A DNA stretch of 17,511 bases from Chloroflexota bacterium. Lineage in GTDB: Bacteria; Chloroflexota; Anaerolineae; Promineifilales; Promineifilaceae. Positions 1 to 6,870 of the stretch are shown here, one piece after another. How positions within the stretch are numbered: the stretch's first letter is position 1; each line of letters begins with the position of its first letter. The notes beneath the pieces were generated by a model, which was not told the DNA's origin, made no database searches, and saw only the letters and a list, made by a program, of their open reading frames with translations. Made by a program: the position numbers and the translations under genes. The stretch is taken from contig QQUD01000305.1 of assembly GCA_008501785.1 (NCBI GenBank), positions 1-17,511 of the forward strand, written 5' to 3'.

Positions 1-62
1 CGCCTTATGCAGATAAAAAGACGAATTTTGTTCGGCAGTTTGTGAAATTTCGGGTATTATGC

Positions 63-76
63 GGAACATATGTCGG
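63..76. promoter_or_regulatory. SOS (LexA) box-like palindrome upstream of intI
   Basis: GGAACATATGTCGG matches the Gram-positive type LexA operator CGAACATATGTTCG at 11 of 14 positions, including the GAACATATGT core. It lies 97 bp before the chosen intI start and just upstream of a CTGACA (93-98) that could serve as a -35. SOS control of intI is established for some proteobacterial integrons; here it is an inference from the motif. The rest of 1-129 shows no recognisable attI core site (GTTRRRY) or other gene. Confidence 0.4.
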
Positions 77-159
77 TTTAAACCTCTCAAATCTGACAAA
101 AACGAGAATTAGACCCAGTATAAAGAAGAATGCCTTTTCCGGCAATATGGAGGTGGGTT

Positions 160-1131
160 TTGCCGCAAAAGCCCAAATTATTGGAGCAAGTTCGCCAGGT
201 CTTGCGACGTAAAAATTATTCGTACGCAACCGAAAAATCATATATCCATTGGATAAAACGTTACATCTTCTTTCATAAAAAGAAACATCCTGCAGAAATG
301 GGGGTTGCTGAAGTAGAGATGTTTTTGCGACATTTAGCGGTTGAGGGAAATGTGGCAGCATCCACTCAAAATCAGGCCTTGAGTGCTTTGCTGTTTCTTT
401 ATGGATATGTAATAAATCAACCACTCGGTAATGTAAATGTTATTTGGGCAAAGAAGCCTGTTCGTTTGCCCGTTGTTTTAACTCGTGATGAAGTAAAATG
501 TGTCATGAGTAACCTTTCAGGCGTACCATTGGTAGCCACCCAATTGTTGTACGGATCTGGATTACGTTTGAAGGAATGTTTGCAATTACGAGTTAAAGAT
601 ATTGATTTCGGACAAAATATGATTATTGTACGAGAAGGAAAAGGGGGTAAAGATCGAACAACAACATTGCCATCAGTGACCATTCCTGCACTACAAGATC
701 AACTTAAAAAAGTACAACAGTTGCATTATCATGACCTCAAAAAAGGATTTGGACGCGTCTCTTTGCCGAATGCGTTATCTCGTAAATATCCAAATGCCAA
801 TACAGAATGGAAATGGCAGTTTATATTCCCATCTTCAAACCTCTCTAAAGACCCTAGAGGGGATGACACTTTGTATCGACATCACATTCACCCGAGCAGC
901 ATTCAGAAAGCTATTAAACGTGCTGCAGCAAGAACGAATATCAACAAAAAAATAACACCACATACTTTTAGGCACAGTTTTGCGACACATCTTTTGGAAA
1001 GCGGTTACGATATTCGTACCATTCAAGAATTATTAGGTCATAAAGATGTTAAAACAACGATGATTTATACGCATGTTGCTAATCAAGGTGTTCTAGGTGT
1101 ACGCAGTCCGCTCGATGAAATAATGGCATAG
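160..1131 (+). CDS. intI: Integron integrase (tyrosine recombinase, IntI family)
   Basis: Site-specific tyrosine recombinase of the integron type, which in known systems inserts and excises gene cassettes at attI and attC. Counting from the TTG at 160 (323 aa): N-terminal SAM-like core-binding domain about 1-90, catalytic domain about 105-315. The catalytic set is visible: Arg136 (YGSGLRLKE), Lys161 (EGKGGKD), His268 and Arg271 ([12 protein letters not shown]), His294 (LLGHKDV), Tyr303 (TTMIYTHV). The IntI-specific insertion between the catalytic boxes is present at about 202-225 ([12 protein letters not shown] then EWKWQFIFP), which separates it from XerC/D. Start: TTG160 has GGAGG at 149-153, six bases away, and gives [12 protein letters not shown], the usual IntI opening; an ATG at 130 is the alternative (333 aa) but has only a weak AAGAAG and lies about where a TATAAA at 119-124 would start transcription. 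The gene is visibly more AT-rich than rarA, suggesting transfer. No attC is seen; the 3' side is rarA, so an array would be left of the window. Confidence 0.93.
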   Translation: MPQKPKLLEQVRQVLRRKNYSYATEKSYIHWIKRYIFFHKKKHPAEMGVAEVEMFLRHLAVEGNVAASTQNQALSALLFLYGYVINQPLGNVNVIWAKKPVRLPVVLTRDEVKCVMSNLSGVPLVATQLLYGSGLRLKECLQLRVKDIDFGQNMIIVREGKGGKDRTTTLPSVTIPALQDQLKKVQQLHYHDLKKGFGRVSLPNALSRKYPNANTEWKWQFIFPSSNLSKDPRGDDTLYRHHIHPSSIQKAIKRAAARTNINKKITPHTFRHSFATHLLESGYDIRTIQELLGHKDVKTTMIYTHVANQGVLGVRSPLDEIMA

Positions 1132-1157
1132 GCACTGGGAGTTGGTACAATGCTGGC

Positions 1158-3401
1158 ATGGACCTATTTGAGCAAGGGCGTAAGGCGCAAATTGAGAAGG
1201 AATCTCCTCTGGCGAACCGGATGCGGCCGCGGACGCTGGATGAATATGTGGGGCAAGAGCACATCATCGGACCGGGGCGACTCCTGCGGCGTGCGATTCA
1301 GGCGGACCAGCTTTCGTCGCTGATTTTTTATGGACCACCCGGCACCGGCAAAACCACGCTGGCAATGGTGATTGCCAACACCACACGCAGTCATTTCATC
1401 ACGATTAACGCAGTTCTAGCAGGTGTGAAACAAATTCGAGAAGCCATTGCCACCGCGCAGGAGCGACGCAATTTGTACAACCAGCGCACGACGCTTTTTG
1501 TGGATGAGGTGCATCGCTGGAATAAGGCGCAGCAGGATGCACTGCTGCCGCATGTGGAAAAAGGGACGATCATTCTCATTGGGGCCACCACCGAAAATCC
1601 GTATTTTGAAGTAAACAAGGCGTTGGTGAGTCGCAGTCGTATTTTTCAACTGCGTCCGCTGAACAGTGACAACCTACGCCAAATCGCCATCAACACATTG
1701 CAAGACGCTGAGCGTGGCTTCGGCAAGCTCAATGTGGAAATGCACGACGATGCGCTTGATCATCTGGTTGATATAGCAAACGGAGATGCACGGGGTGTGC
1801 TGAATGCGCTAGAACTGGCGCTAGAAACGACGCAGCCGAATGATGATAGCGTAATTGTCATTGATCTGACCGTGGCTGAAGAGTCGATTCAACGCCGTGC
1901 CGTGCTTTACGACAAAGAGGGAGATGTTCATTACGACACCATTTCCGCATTTATTAAGAGCTTGCGTGGTTCAGACCCAGATGCGGCGCTGTATTGGATG
2001 GCGAAGATGGTGTACGCAGGCGAAGACCCACGCTTCATTTTCCGGCGCATGACGATTTTTGCGGGGGAAGATGTAGGGATGGCTGATCCAAATGCAATGT
2101 CTGTGGTGACTGGCTGCTGGCAGGCGTTTGAGCGAATTGGGATGCCGGAAGGACGTTTCCCGCTGTCACAAGCCTGCATTTACCTGGCAACTGCGCCTAA
2201 GTCAAACTCTACGTTTGCCTTTTTTGATGCGTTAGGCACGGTAGAGAAGGAGCAGGAAGCAGATGTTCCCAATCATTTGAAGGATGGCAACCGGGACAAA
2301 GAAGGGTTTGGTCATGGTCAAGGGTATCTTTACCCTCATGCATACCGGGATCATTGGGTAGCCCAGCAATATTTGCCAGATTCAATGCAAGGGAAAGTGT
2401 TTTATCAGCCTAGCGATCAGGGGTATGAGCGCAGCATTCGGGATCAGGTGGCGCGAAAGCGGGAAGAGCAGCTAGCGGGGATGGTGGCGAGTGGTGAGTG
2501 GGGTGTGGCGAGTGGGGAGATTTTGACGACGAGTCCGGTAAATAAGGGGAAGGATGCGTGGTTGCAACGAACGGTGGAGAGTAGTGGGCGTTCGTTGGGG
2601 CAGGTGCGGGACCGGTTGTTTGAATTGGCGGGCGTGCAGCGGCATCATTTGGTTTTGGATGTAAATGCGGGAACGGGGTTGCTAACATGGGAGGCGGTGC
2701 GTAAAGCGCCGGAAGGTGGCGTATGGGCGTTGACGGCTGATCAGCAGGCGGGGGAAGCGTTACGCCAACAAGCGGAACGGCTGCCGGAATTGGAACGGCC
2801 GTTTATCCTCATCGGCTCTTTTGACGAACTGGAATACCTGATGGCCCTGCGTGGTGATGAAGCAATACACTTTGACAGGGTGCTGGCTCGCAATTTGTTT
2901 ACGCAAGATGCGTCACGGGTGGCAGAGATGGCAAAGTTGATAAGAGAGTGGTTGGGGGAAAACGGCCGTTTTTGCCTTGCCCAAACCATTCCCCAATACG
3001 GTCAACGCCTTTATGATTTGGTTGATTGGAAACAAATGCCCAAATCCATTTACAAAAAGGTGCAGGCGGCAGAAGAAACCATCTATGCTGACACAAACAA
3101 TTCGATGATTAACTGGAATGAAACAGATTTAGAAAACAGGCTAGGGGATGCTGGCTTTTCACAAATAAACACACAGCATCAACAGGAAAGCCAACAGCGC
3201 CGCATCACCGTGGAACACATCGACCGCTGGTTTAGTGATAGCGACAGTTATGCCTCACAGATAACCTACGCTCAACGTCTCAAATCTACAGGCATCACGC
3301 CGAAAGATCTGAAAAAGATTACCGCACTTTACAGACAGCAATTGCAAGACCAGATTGTTAGGTGGCATGTTTCAACGGCCTATCTAATTAGCGAAAGGTA
3401 A
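1158..3401 (+). CDS. rarA: RarA/MgsA replication-associated AAA+ ATPase fused to a SAM-methyltransferase-like domain
   Basis: Residues 1-440 are RarA (MgsA/WRNIP1 family), a clamp-loader-like ATPase that acts at stalled replication forks. Walker A GPPGTGKTT is at 59-67, Walker B LFVDEVHR at 113-120, sensor 1 GATTENPYFEVN at 142-153, the SRSR arginine-finger region at 158-161, and the family signature NGDARGVLNALE at 208-219. The C-terminal RarA region ends near residue 438 (VARKREEQ). A low-complexity linker (443-454, VASGEWGVASGE) follows, then about 290 residues with a Rossmann-type SAM-binding motif I at 498-508 (LVLDVNAGTGL), which resembles class I methyltransferases; its substrate is unknown and the catalytic motif is not obvious. 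Usual RarA length is about 410-450 aa, so this 747-aa form is a fusion. It begins 26 bp after intI on the same strand; upstream GGGAG (1137-1141) is a distant ribosome site. The stop codon TAA (3399-3401) lies inside a heptamer array. Confidence 0.93.
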   Translation: MDLFEQGRKAQIEKESPLANRMRPRTLDEYVGQEHIIGPGRLLRRAIQADQLSSLIFYGPPGTGKTTLAMVIANTTRSHFITINAVLAGVKQIREAIATAQERRNLYNQRTTLFVDEVHRWNKAQQDALLPHVEKGTIILIGATTENPYFEVNKALVSRSRIFQLRPLNSDNLRQIAINTLQDAERGFGKLNVEMHDDALDHLVDIANGDARGVLNALELALETTQPNDDSVIVIDLTVAEESIQRRAVLYDKEGDVHYDTISAFIKSLRGSDPDAALYWMAKMVYAGEDPRFIFRRMTIFAGEDVGMADPNAMSVVTGCWQAFERIGMPEGRFPLSQACIYLATAPKSNSTFAFFDALGTVEKEQEADVPNHLKDGNRDKEGFGHGQGYLYPHAYRDHWVAQQYLPDSMQGKVFYQPSDQGYERSIRDQVARKREEQLAGMVASGEWGVASGEILTTSPVNKGKDAWLQRTVESSGRSLGQVRDRLFELAGVQRHHLVLDVNAGTGLLTWEAVRKAPEGGVWALTADQQAGEALRQQAERLPELERPFILIGSFDELEYLMALRGDEAIHFDRVLARNLFTQDASRVAEMAKLIREWLGENGRFCLAQTIPQYGQRLYDLVDWKQMPKSIYKKVQAAEETIYADTNNSMINWNETDLENRLGDAGFSQINTQHQQESQQRRITVEHIDRWFSDSDSYASQITYAQRLKSTGITPKDLKKITALYRQQLQDQIVRWHVSTAYLISER
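2484..2518. repeat. Intragenic heptamer tandem array at the RarA domain junction
   Basis: Five consecutive 7-bp units (GTGGCGA, GTGGTGA, GTGGGGT, GTGGCGA, GTGGGGA) with GTGG fixed at the start of each. Three units equal seven codons, so the translation repeats VASGE with a 21-nt spacing. The array sits exactly between the RarA core and the methyltransferase-like domain and encodes linker. Confidence 0.75.
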
Positions 3402-3432
3402 GAAGTAAGAAATAGGAAGTAAGAAGTAAAGT
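3398..3432. repeat. Heptamer tandem array over the rarA stop codon
   Basis: Five 7-bp units: GTAAGAA twice, ATAGGAA, GTAAGAA, GTAAAGT. The first unit supplies the rarA stop codon (TAA, 3399-3401). The period is the same as in the other arrays of this window, but the unit sequence is different. Confidence 0.7.
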
Positions 3433-3463
3433 GTAGTCGATGATTTTTCTAACTACTCGCTAA

Positions 3464-3604
3464 TTACGACTCACTTTTCACAGGTTGCTTCTGTAACCGT
3501 ATTGGGGCTTTCAAAAGGGCGAAAATGAGAAGTGGGGTAGTGAGGAGTCCGAGAATATAAACGCTGAAGAGGATAACTGCGAATAAAGAGATTGACACAA
3601 ACAT
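3464..3604 (-). CDS. Small hydrophobic membrane protein, 46 aa
   Basis: ORF of 46 codons on the minus strand, ATG at 3604-3602 and TAA at 3466-3464. Residues 2-31 are almost entirely hydrophobic (begins MFVSISLFAVILFSVY, continues ILGLLTTPLLIFALL), followed by a basic, polar tail (KAPIRLQKQPVKSES). This is the layout of a single-pass membrane microprotein with a cytoplasmic positive C-terminus, or of a helical hairpin. A good Shine-Dalgarno GGAG lies 6 bases before the ATG (complement of 3611-3614). It is convergent with rarA and divergent from the amidohydrolase gene. I do not recognise a family and no function can be given. The intact frame, the ribosome site and the protein-like composition support it; its shortness is the main doubt. 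Confidence 0.55.
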   Translation of the reverse strand: MFVSISLFAVILFSVYILGLLTTPLLIFALLKAPIRLQKQPVKSES

Positions 3605-3660
3605 GGAAAGTCTCCAATTTTGCGAACGACTAATTGGGTGTTGTCGTTTGCTCTCAAGCT

Positions 3661-3703
3661 AGTATTGCGATCCATATATTTACATCATGTAGGAAGCAAT
3701 ACT
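3661..3703. promoter_or_regulatory. Inverted repeat between divergent genes
   Basis: AGTATTGC (3661-3668) pairs with GCAATACT (3696-3703), and a smaller palindrome TACATCATGTA (3681-3691) sits in the centre. It lies 57 bp upstream of the 46-aa ORF start, in the control region shared with the amidohydrolase gene. It could be an operator or part of the small gene's leader. Nothing else in 3704-3828 is recognisable. Confidence 0.35.
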
Positions 3704-3828
3704 TTAAAAATGACCTACTACTACTCAAGTGCGGCATTAGCATAGTACACATGGGGGAGCATAGGAATAAAGAGGGGGTGAAAGCGGTGTGAAGGGTGCG
3801 TAAACGGCCGTTTTCGCTCCTATTAATT

Positions 3829-3837
3829 TGTTATAAT
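3829..3837 (+). promoter_or_regulatory. Extended -10 promoter for the amidohydrolase gene
   Basis: TGTTATAAT is a perfect TATAAT (3832-3837) with the TGn extension. No good -35 is present at the usual distance; that position is occupied by the palindrome AACGGCCGTT (3803-3812). Transcription would start near 3844 and give a leader of about 100 nt. An AAAGGAG at 3852-3858 has no start codon at a suitable distance. Confidence 0.5.
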
Positions 3838-3946
3838 TCCCCACAATACGTAAAGGAGTAGTACCCCCAATTTATAATTAGCGGCCGTTGGCCAAAAAGC
3901 GTTGTGTTTTGCGCTGAGGTTCGTCGCAGAAGTACTGGTAACAATC

Positions 3947-5140
3947 ATGATAGAGACCCCCGATTTTAAAGAACAGGCAAAAGTATTATTTGATGAAATG
4001 GTGCAAATGCGGCGTGATTTTCATCGCCACCCAGAACTAGGATTTAATGAAATTCGGACTTCTGGCATTATTGCTGAACGTTTGCAAGAGCTTGGTATGG
4101 AAGTACAGCGTGGCCTGGGTGAGACAGGCGTTGTCAGTGTGATGGAAGGTGTAGCAGACGGTCCAACCGTCATGCTCCGTTTTGATATGGATGCGCTTCC
4201 TATTCAAGAAGAAGGCGATGTGTCATTTGTCTCGCGTAATGATGGTGTTATGCACGCTTGTGGACATGATGGGCATGTGACGATGGGCCTCACCATCGCT
4301 AAAATCATGTCTCAATACCGTGAACAAATGCATGGTCGGCTTAAATTTGTCTTTCAGCCTGCCGAAGAAGGACTTGGCGGTGCGTTTGCCATGATTGCAG
4401 ATGGCGTCTTAGAGAATCCACGGCCTGATGTTGCTTTTGCCATGCATGTGTGGACACCGGAGCCATATGGCCGAGTGCGTGTCGTGGCTGGGCCTTGCAT
4501 GTCTTCGTCAAGCGTGTTTACTTTAACTGTGCAAGGTCGTGGCGGGCACGGCGCCGCGCCACATTTGGCCACAGACCCCGTTTTGGCAGCCGCGCAAATT
4601 GTGTCTGCGCTGCAAAGTATTGTCAGTCGCAATATCGATCCACAAGAGAGCGTAGTCGTGTCGATTGGACAATTTACGGCAGGGACAACGTTTAATGTGA
4701 TTCCAGATAAGGCCATTCTGAAAGGAACGGTGCGCAGCTACAACAACGAACTACATCGCCAAATTTACCGCCGCATTTTAGAAATGGCTACCAAAATGGC
4801 AGATGCGTATAGCTGTACGGCCACGATGGAAACCATCGCCATTGTGCAAGCTGTGGTGAATGCTGAAGAACCGACTGCTATTGTTCACGATGCCGCCGTA
4901 AAAATTATGGGTGAAGAAAATATTTCGACACGCCGCACGATGGCGTCTGAGGATATGGGTTTCTTTTTGGATGAAGTTCCTGGCTGTTATTTCTTCATCG
5001 GTGCGCGTAACGAGGAAAAAGGGTATACCTACCCACATCATCACCCCAAGTTTAATTTTGACGAGCGGGCTATGATTGATGGTGTGGCGATTATGGCAGA
5101 AACGACGGCGAGGTATGTGTTAAACGGCCGTGTTTCATAA
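3947..5140 (+). CDS. M20D-family metallo-amidohydrolase (amidohydrolase/carboxypeptidase)
   Basis: Hydrolyses an amide bond of an N-acyl amino acid or similar substrate using a two-metal centre; relatives include hippurate hydrolase, IAA-amino acid hydrolase and N-acetyl-diaminopimelate deacetylase, and the sequence does not settle which. From ATG3947 (397 aa): family opening RRDFHRHPELGFNE 22-35; RFDMDALPIQE 78-88; metal ligands Cys105 and His107 in MHACGHDGH; catalytic Glu140 and ligand Glu141 in FQPAEEG; His167 in MHVW; and the histidines of YPHHHPKF (362-369). The dimerisation (lid) domain is about 182-295. There is no signal peptide, so it should be cytoplasmic. The start ATG3947 places the family N-terminus correctly but has no clear ribosome site; a TTG at 3902 would add 15 residues of poor resemblance. 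It has its own promoter and terminator, so it appears monocistronic. Confidence 0.92.
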   Translation: MIETPDFKEQAKVLFDEMVQMRRDFHRHPELGFNEIRTSGIIAERLQELGMEVQRGLGETGVVSVMEGVADGPTVMLRFDMDALPIQEEGDVSFVSRNDGVMHACGHDGHVTMGLTIAKIMSQYREQMHGRLKFVFQPAEEGLGGAFAMIADGVLENPRPDVAFAMHVWTPEPYGRVRVVAGPCMSSSSVFTLTVQGRGGHGAAPHLATDPVLAAAQIVSALQSIVSRNIDPQESVVVSIGQFTAGTTFNVIPDKAILKGTVRSYNNELHRQIYRRILEMATKMADAYSCTATMETIAIVQAVVNAEEPTAIVHDAAVKIMGEENISTRRTMASEDMGFFLDEVPGCYFFIGARNEEKGYTYPHHHPKFNFDERAMIDGVAIMAETTARYVLNGRVS

Positions 5141-5173
5141 CCCCACACCTCCTAAACTAACTAAACTCTGTTC

Positions 5174-5205
5174 AGCCGGATGTCTAACCATCCGGCTTTT
5201 TCTTT
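5174..5205 (+). terminator. Intrinsic terminator of the amidohydrolase gene
   Basis: Perfect 9-bp stem AGCCGGATG / CATCCGGCT with a 6-nt loop, followed directly by a T-rich tail (TTTTTCTTT). It starts 34 bp after the amidohydrolase stop. Confidence 0.9.
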
Positions 5206-5247
5206 CCGTAGGTCAATACACTGTCTTGACCCGTTGAAAATTTTATA

Positions 5248-5276
5248 CATAGGACAAAACGCCGTTTTGTCCTATG
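5248..5276. promoter_or_regulatory. 29-bp perfect palindrome overlapping the cofD -35 region
   Basis: Two 13-bp arms (CATAGGACAAAAC and its exact complement) around a 3-bp centre GCC. The right arm contains TTGTCC (5268-5273), the best -35 for cofD, so a dimeric regulator bound here would compete with RNA polymerase. It could also act as a second terminator for the upstream gene, because ATTTTTAA follows, but it lies 43 bp beyond an already good terminator. Confidence 0.5.
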
Positions 5277-5297
5277 ATTTTTAAGTTATGTTACAAT
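5268..5297 (+). promoter_or_regulatory. Promoter of cofD giving a nearly leaderless mRNA
   Basis: TTGTCC (5268-5273), an 18-bp spacer, then TGTTACAAT with the -10 at 5292-5297 and a TGn extension. Transcription would start at about 5303-5305, only a few bases before the ATG at 5308, and no Shine-Dalgarno is present. Confidence 0.5.
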
Positions 5298-5307
5298 CAC
5301 ACGCGCT

Positions 5308-6264
5308 ATGAGTAACAATAAAAATCAAATTTCTCCTGAAACAAATACTGTGGTGTTGGCTGGTGGTGTAGGTGGAGCCAAGCTGGCTGAAGGATTTACA
5401 CAACTTGTTGAGCCAGATCAGTTAACGATTGTGGTGAACAGTGGTGACGACTTTCAACATTTGGGGCTGACTGTCTGCCCTGATTTGGATACGGTGATGT
5501 ATTTGCTGGCTGGTGTAGCGAACGCTGAAACGGGGTGGGGGCGTGCCGGTGAATCGTGGCGCACGATTGGTGAGGTCGCGAAATTGGGCGGTGCAGATTG
5601 GTTCCGATTGGGTGATTTGGACCTGGCGACACATTTGGTGCGGACGAGTTTGCTGGATGCGGGGGAGACGTTAACGGCCGTTACCCACCACCTCTGTCAA
5701 CAACTCAACATCCAACACACCATCCTGCCTATGAGCGATAAACCAACCCCCACGATGATCGAAACGGATGACGGCATTTTGCCTTTCCAAACCTGGTTTG
5801 TAAAAGAACGATGGCAACCAACGGTTAAACAGATTATCTTGCCAGAAGATGCGCGTGCTTCCAAGGCTGTTGCCCAAGCCTTGCAAAAAGCCGACCTTGT
5901 TTTGATTGCGCCTTCCAATCCATTTGTAAGCGTGGACACCATCCTCAACTGTTTTCCCATTCGTGAAATGGTGATGGATTTGCCAAAGGCTGTGATAGCG
6001 GTCAGCCCCATCGTGGGTGGTGATGCCGTGAAGGGACCTGCTGCGAAAATGATGCAAGAACGCGGGATGGATGTGTCGGAAACGGCCGTTGCCAACCACT
6101 ACGGCGATCTCATCGATGGCTTCGTCTACGACACACAAGACAAAGGCAAAATGGACAACTATCCCAAACCAACCCTTTGCACCAATACGATGATGATAGA
6201 CGCCTCGTCTCGCAAACGTGTCGCCCAAGAATTAATCACATTTGCCCTTGAGTTAACTCGATAA
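5308..6264 (+). CDS. cofD: CofD-type 2-phospho-L-lactate (or phosphoenolpyruvate-derived) transferase, F420 biosynthesis
   Basis: Transfers the phospholactyl or related moiety from its guanylyl-PP carrier (LPPG, or EPPG in bacteria) to the deazaflavin Fo, giving F420-0 or dehydro-F420-0; cytoplasmic. Length 318 aa is normal for CofD. Recognisable blocks: VVLAGGVGGAKLAEG 15-29 (phosphate binding), NSGDDFQHLGL 44-54, PDLDTVMY 58-65, a GWGRAGESW block 76-84, WFRLGDLDLATHLVRT 98-113 (Fo and metal site), ILPMSDKPTPT, SNPFVSVDTIL, and SPIVGGDAVKGPAAKMM. None of the other F420 genes (cofC/fbiD, cofE/fbiB, cofG/cofH) lies in the window, so it stands alone here. The start has no ribosome site and is only about 4 nt from the predicted transcription start. 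Two AACGGCCGTT palindromes (5673, 6081) fall in the gene and are read as TAV. Confidence 0.95.
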   Translation: MSNNKNQISPETNTVVLAGGVGGAKLAEGFTQLVEPDQLTIVVNSGDDFQHLGLTVCPDLDTVMYLLAGVANAETGWGRAGESWRTIGEVAKLGGADWFRLGDLDLATHLVRTSLLDAGETLTAVTHHLCQQLNIQHTILPMSDKPTPTMIETDDGILPFQTWFVKERWQPTVKQIILPEDARASKAVAQALQKADLVLIAPSNPFVSVDTILNCFPIREMVMDLPKAVIAVSPIVGGDAVKGPAAKMMQERGMDVSETAVANHYGDLIDGFVYDTQDKGKMDNYPKPTLCTNTMMIDASSRKRVAQELITFALELTR

Positions 6265-6285
6265 TCAAACGAAAATGAGTTTTTC

Positions 6286-6327
6286 TTTCCTTCTTGCTTG
6301 CCCCTTGCCCCCTGCCCCTTGCAACTT
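6286..6327. repeat. Heptamer tandem array downstream of cofD
   Basis: Six 7-bp steps ending mostly in CTT: TTTCCTT, CTTGCTT, GCCCCTT, GCCCCCT, GCCCCTT, GCAACTT. It starts 22 bp after the cofD stop. No good terminator hairpin is seen for cofD. Confidence 0.6.
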
Positions 6328-6378
6328 TCCCCCATCCTTCCCGTAATGATTCATGATTGTTTTAATTGAAAATATGAT

Positions 6379-6401
6379 GCAAATAACAAATCGTTATTTG
6401 C
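6379..6401 (+). promoter_or_regulatory. Perfect inverted repeat just before the membrane-protein gene
   Basis: GCAAATAAC (6379-6387) and GTTATTTGC (6393-6401) form a 9-bp perfect stem with a 5-nt loop, ending 3 bp before the AAGAAGGG ribosome site. It could be an operator or a leader hairpin. A TATGAT at 6373-6378 directly before it is a possible -10, with no convincing -35. Confidence 0.4.
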
Positions 6402-6420
6402 TAAAAGAAGGGTTTAAATA

Positions 6421-6813
6421 ATGGATAAAACACAGATACAAAACATTGAACAGCATGTCAAAATTTTGGGATGGTTACACATTGCAATGAATGCTCTCGT
6501 CGTTTTGATTGCAGCAGTTGTGTTTGTCATTTTGATGGTTGTTGGCGTAGCATCGGGCGATCCTGATGCAGCCGTTATATTACCTATTGTCGCTATTTCA
6601 ATTGCCGGATTCTTGTTTGTGCTATCTGCCATTGGCATTCTTACTGGCTGGGGATTGTTGAAGCAAAAGTCATGGGCACGTATTTTGGCGATTGTTATTG
6701 GATTCCTCAATCTATTAAACTTCCCACTTGGCACGTTGATGGGCGTTTACACGATTTGGGTGTTGCTTCAAGACGGAGCCAGCGACTACTTTGCTAAATA
6801 TAACATGGCATAA
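6421..6813 (+). CDS. Small multi-span membrane protein, function unknown
   Basis: A 130-residue protein with three clear hydrophobic segments at about 17-44, 52-80 and 85-117, the last possibly a helical hairpin broken at NFPLGT (100-105). The short N-terminus is polar (MDKTQIQNIEQHVK). The block GWGLLKQKSWARILAIVIG (76-94), followed by NLLNFPLGTLMGVY, is a pattern I associate with uncharacterised small membrane proteins in many bacteria; no reaction is known to me. Ribosome site AAGAAGGG (6404-6411) lies 9 bases before the ATG. It is preceded by an inverted repeat and followed by a very strong hairpin, so it is probably a single-gene unit. Confidence 0.8.
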   Translation: MDKTQIQNIEQHVKILGWLHIAMNALVVLIAAVVFVILMVVGVASGDPDAAVILPIVAISIAGFLFVLSAIGILTGWGLLKQKSWARILAIVIGFLNLLNFPLGTLMGVYTIWVLLQDGASDYFAKYNMA

Positions 6814-6819
6814 GAAATA

Positions 6820-6864
6820 AGACAGAGCCAGAGACAGAAATTGATTCTGTCTCTGGCTCTGTCT
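6820..6864. terminator. 20-bp perfect hairpin between convergent genes
   Basis: A 20-base arm at 6820-6839, centred on GAGCCAGAG, pairs perfectly with 6845-6864 around the loop ATTGA. It starts 7 bp after the membrane-protein gene and ends 6 bp before the P450 stop, so it can end transcription from both sides. There is no long U tract on either side; a hexamer-like TCTCTA run follows (6863-6880) and enters the P450 3' end. Confidence 0.65.
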
Positions 6865-6870
6865 CTATCT

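Noticed and set aside
1..129. Possible attI or attC site upstream of intI
   Set aside because: No GTTRRRY core or paired attC arms could be found; GTTTAAAC (76-83) is only a chance-size palindrome.
1224..1229. CGGCCG in rarA (and another at 17224 in mreB) as further copies of the dispersed palindrome
   Set aside because: Both are in GC-rich contexts (GCGGCCGC) without either AA or TT flank, so they were not counted.
2410..2688. Minus-strand 92-codon proline/histidine-rich frame opposite rarA
   Set aside because: Complement of the coding heptamer array and G-rich rarA codons; no ribosome site, clearly a shadow.
3902..3946. TTG start at 3902 for the amidohydrolase
   Set aside because: The extra 15 residues do not match the family N-terminus, and the TTG has no ribosome site; ATG3947 fits better.
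5671..6228. 185-codon minus-strand frame opposite cofD
   Set aside because: cofD is certain on the other strand; this frame has no family resemblance or start signal.
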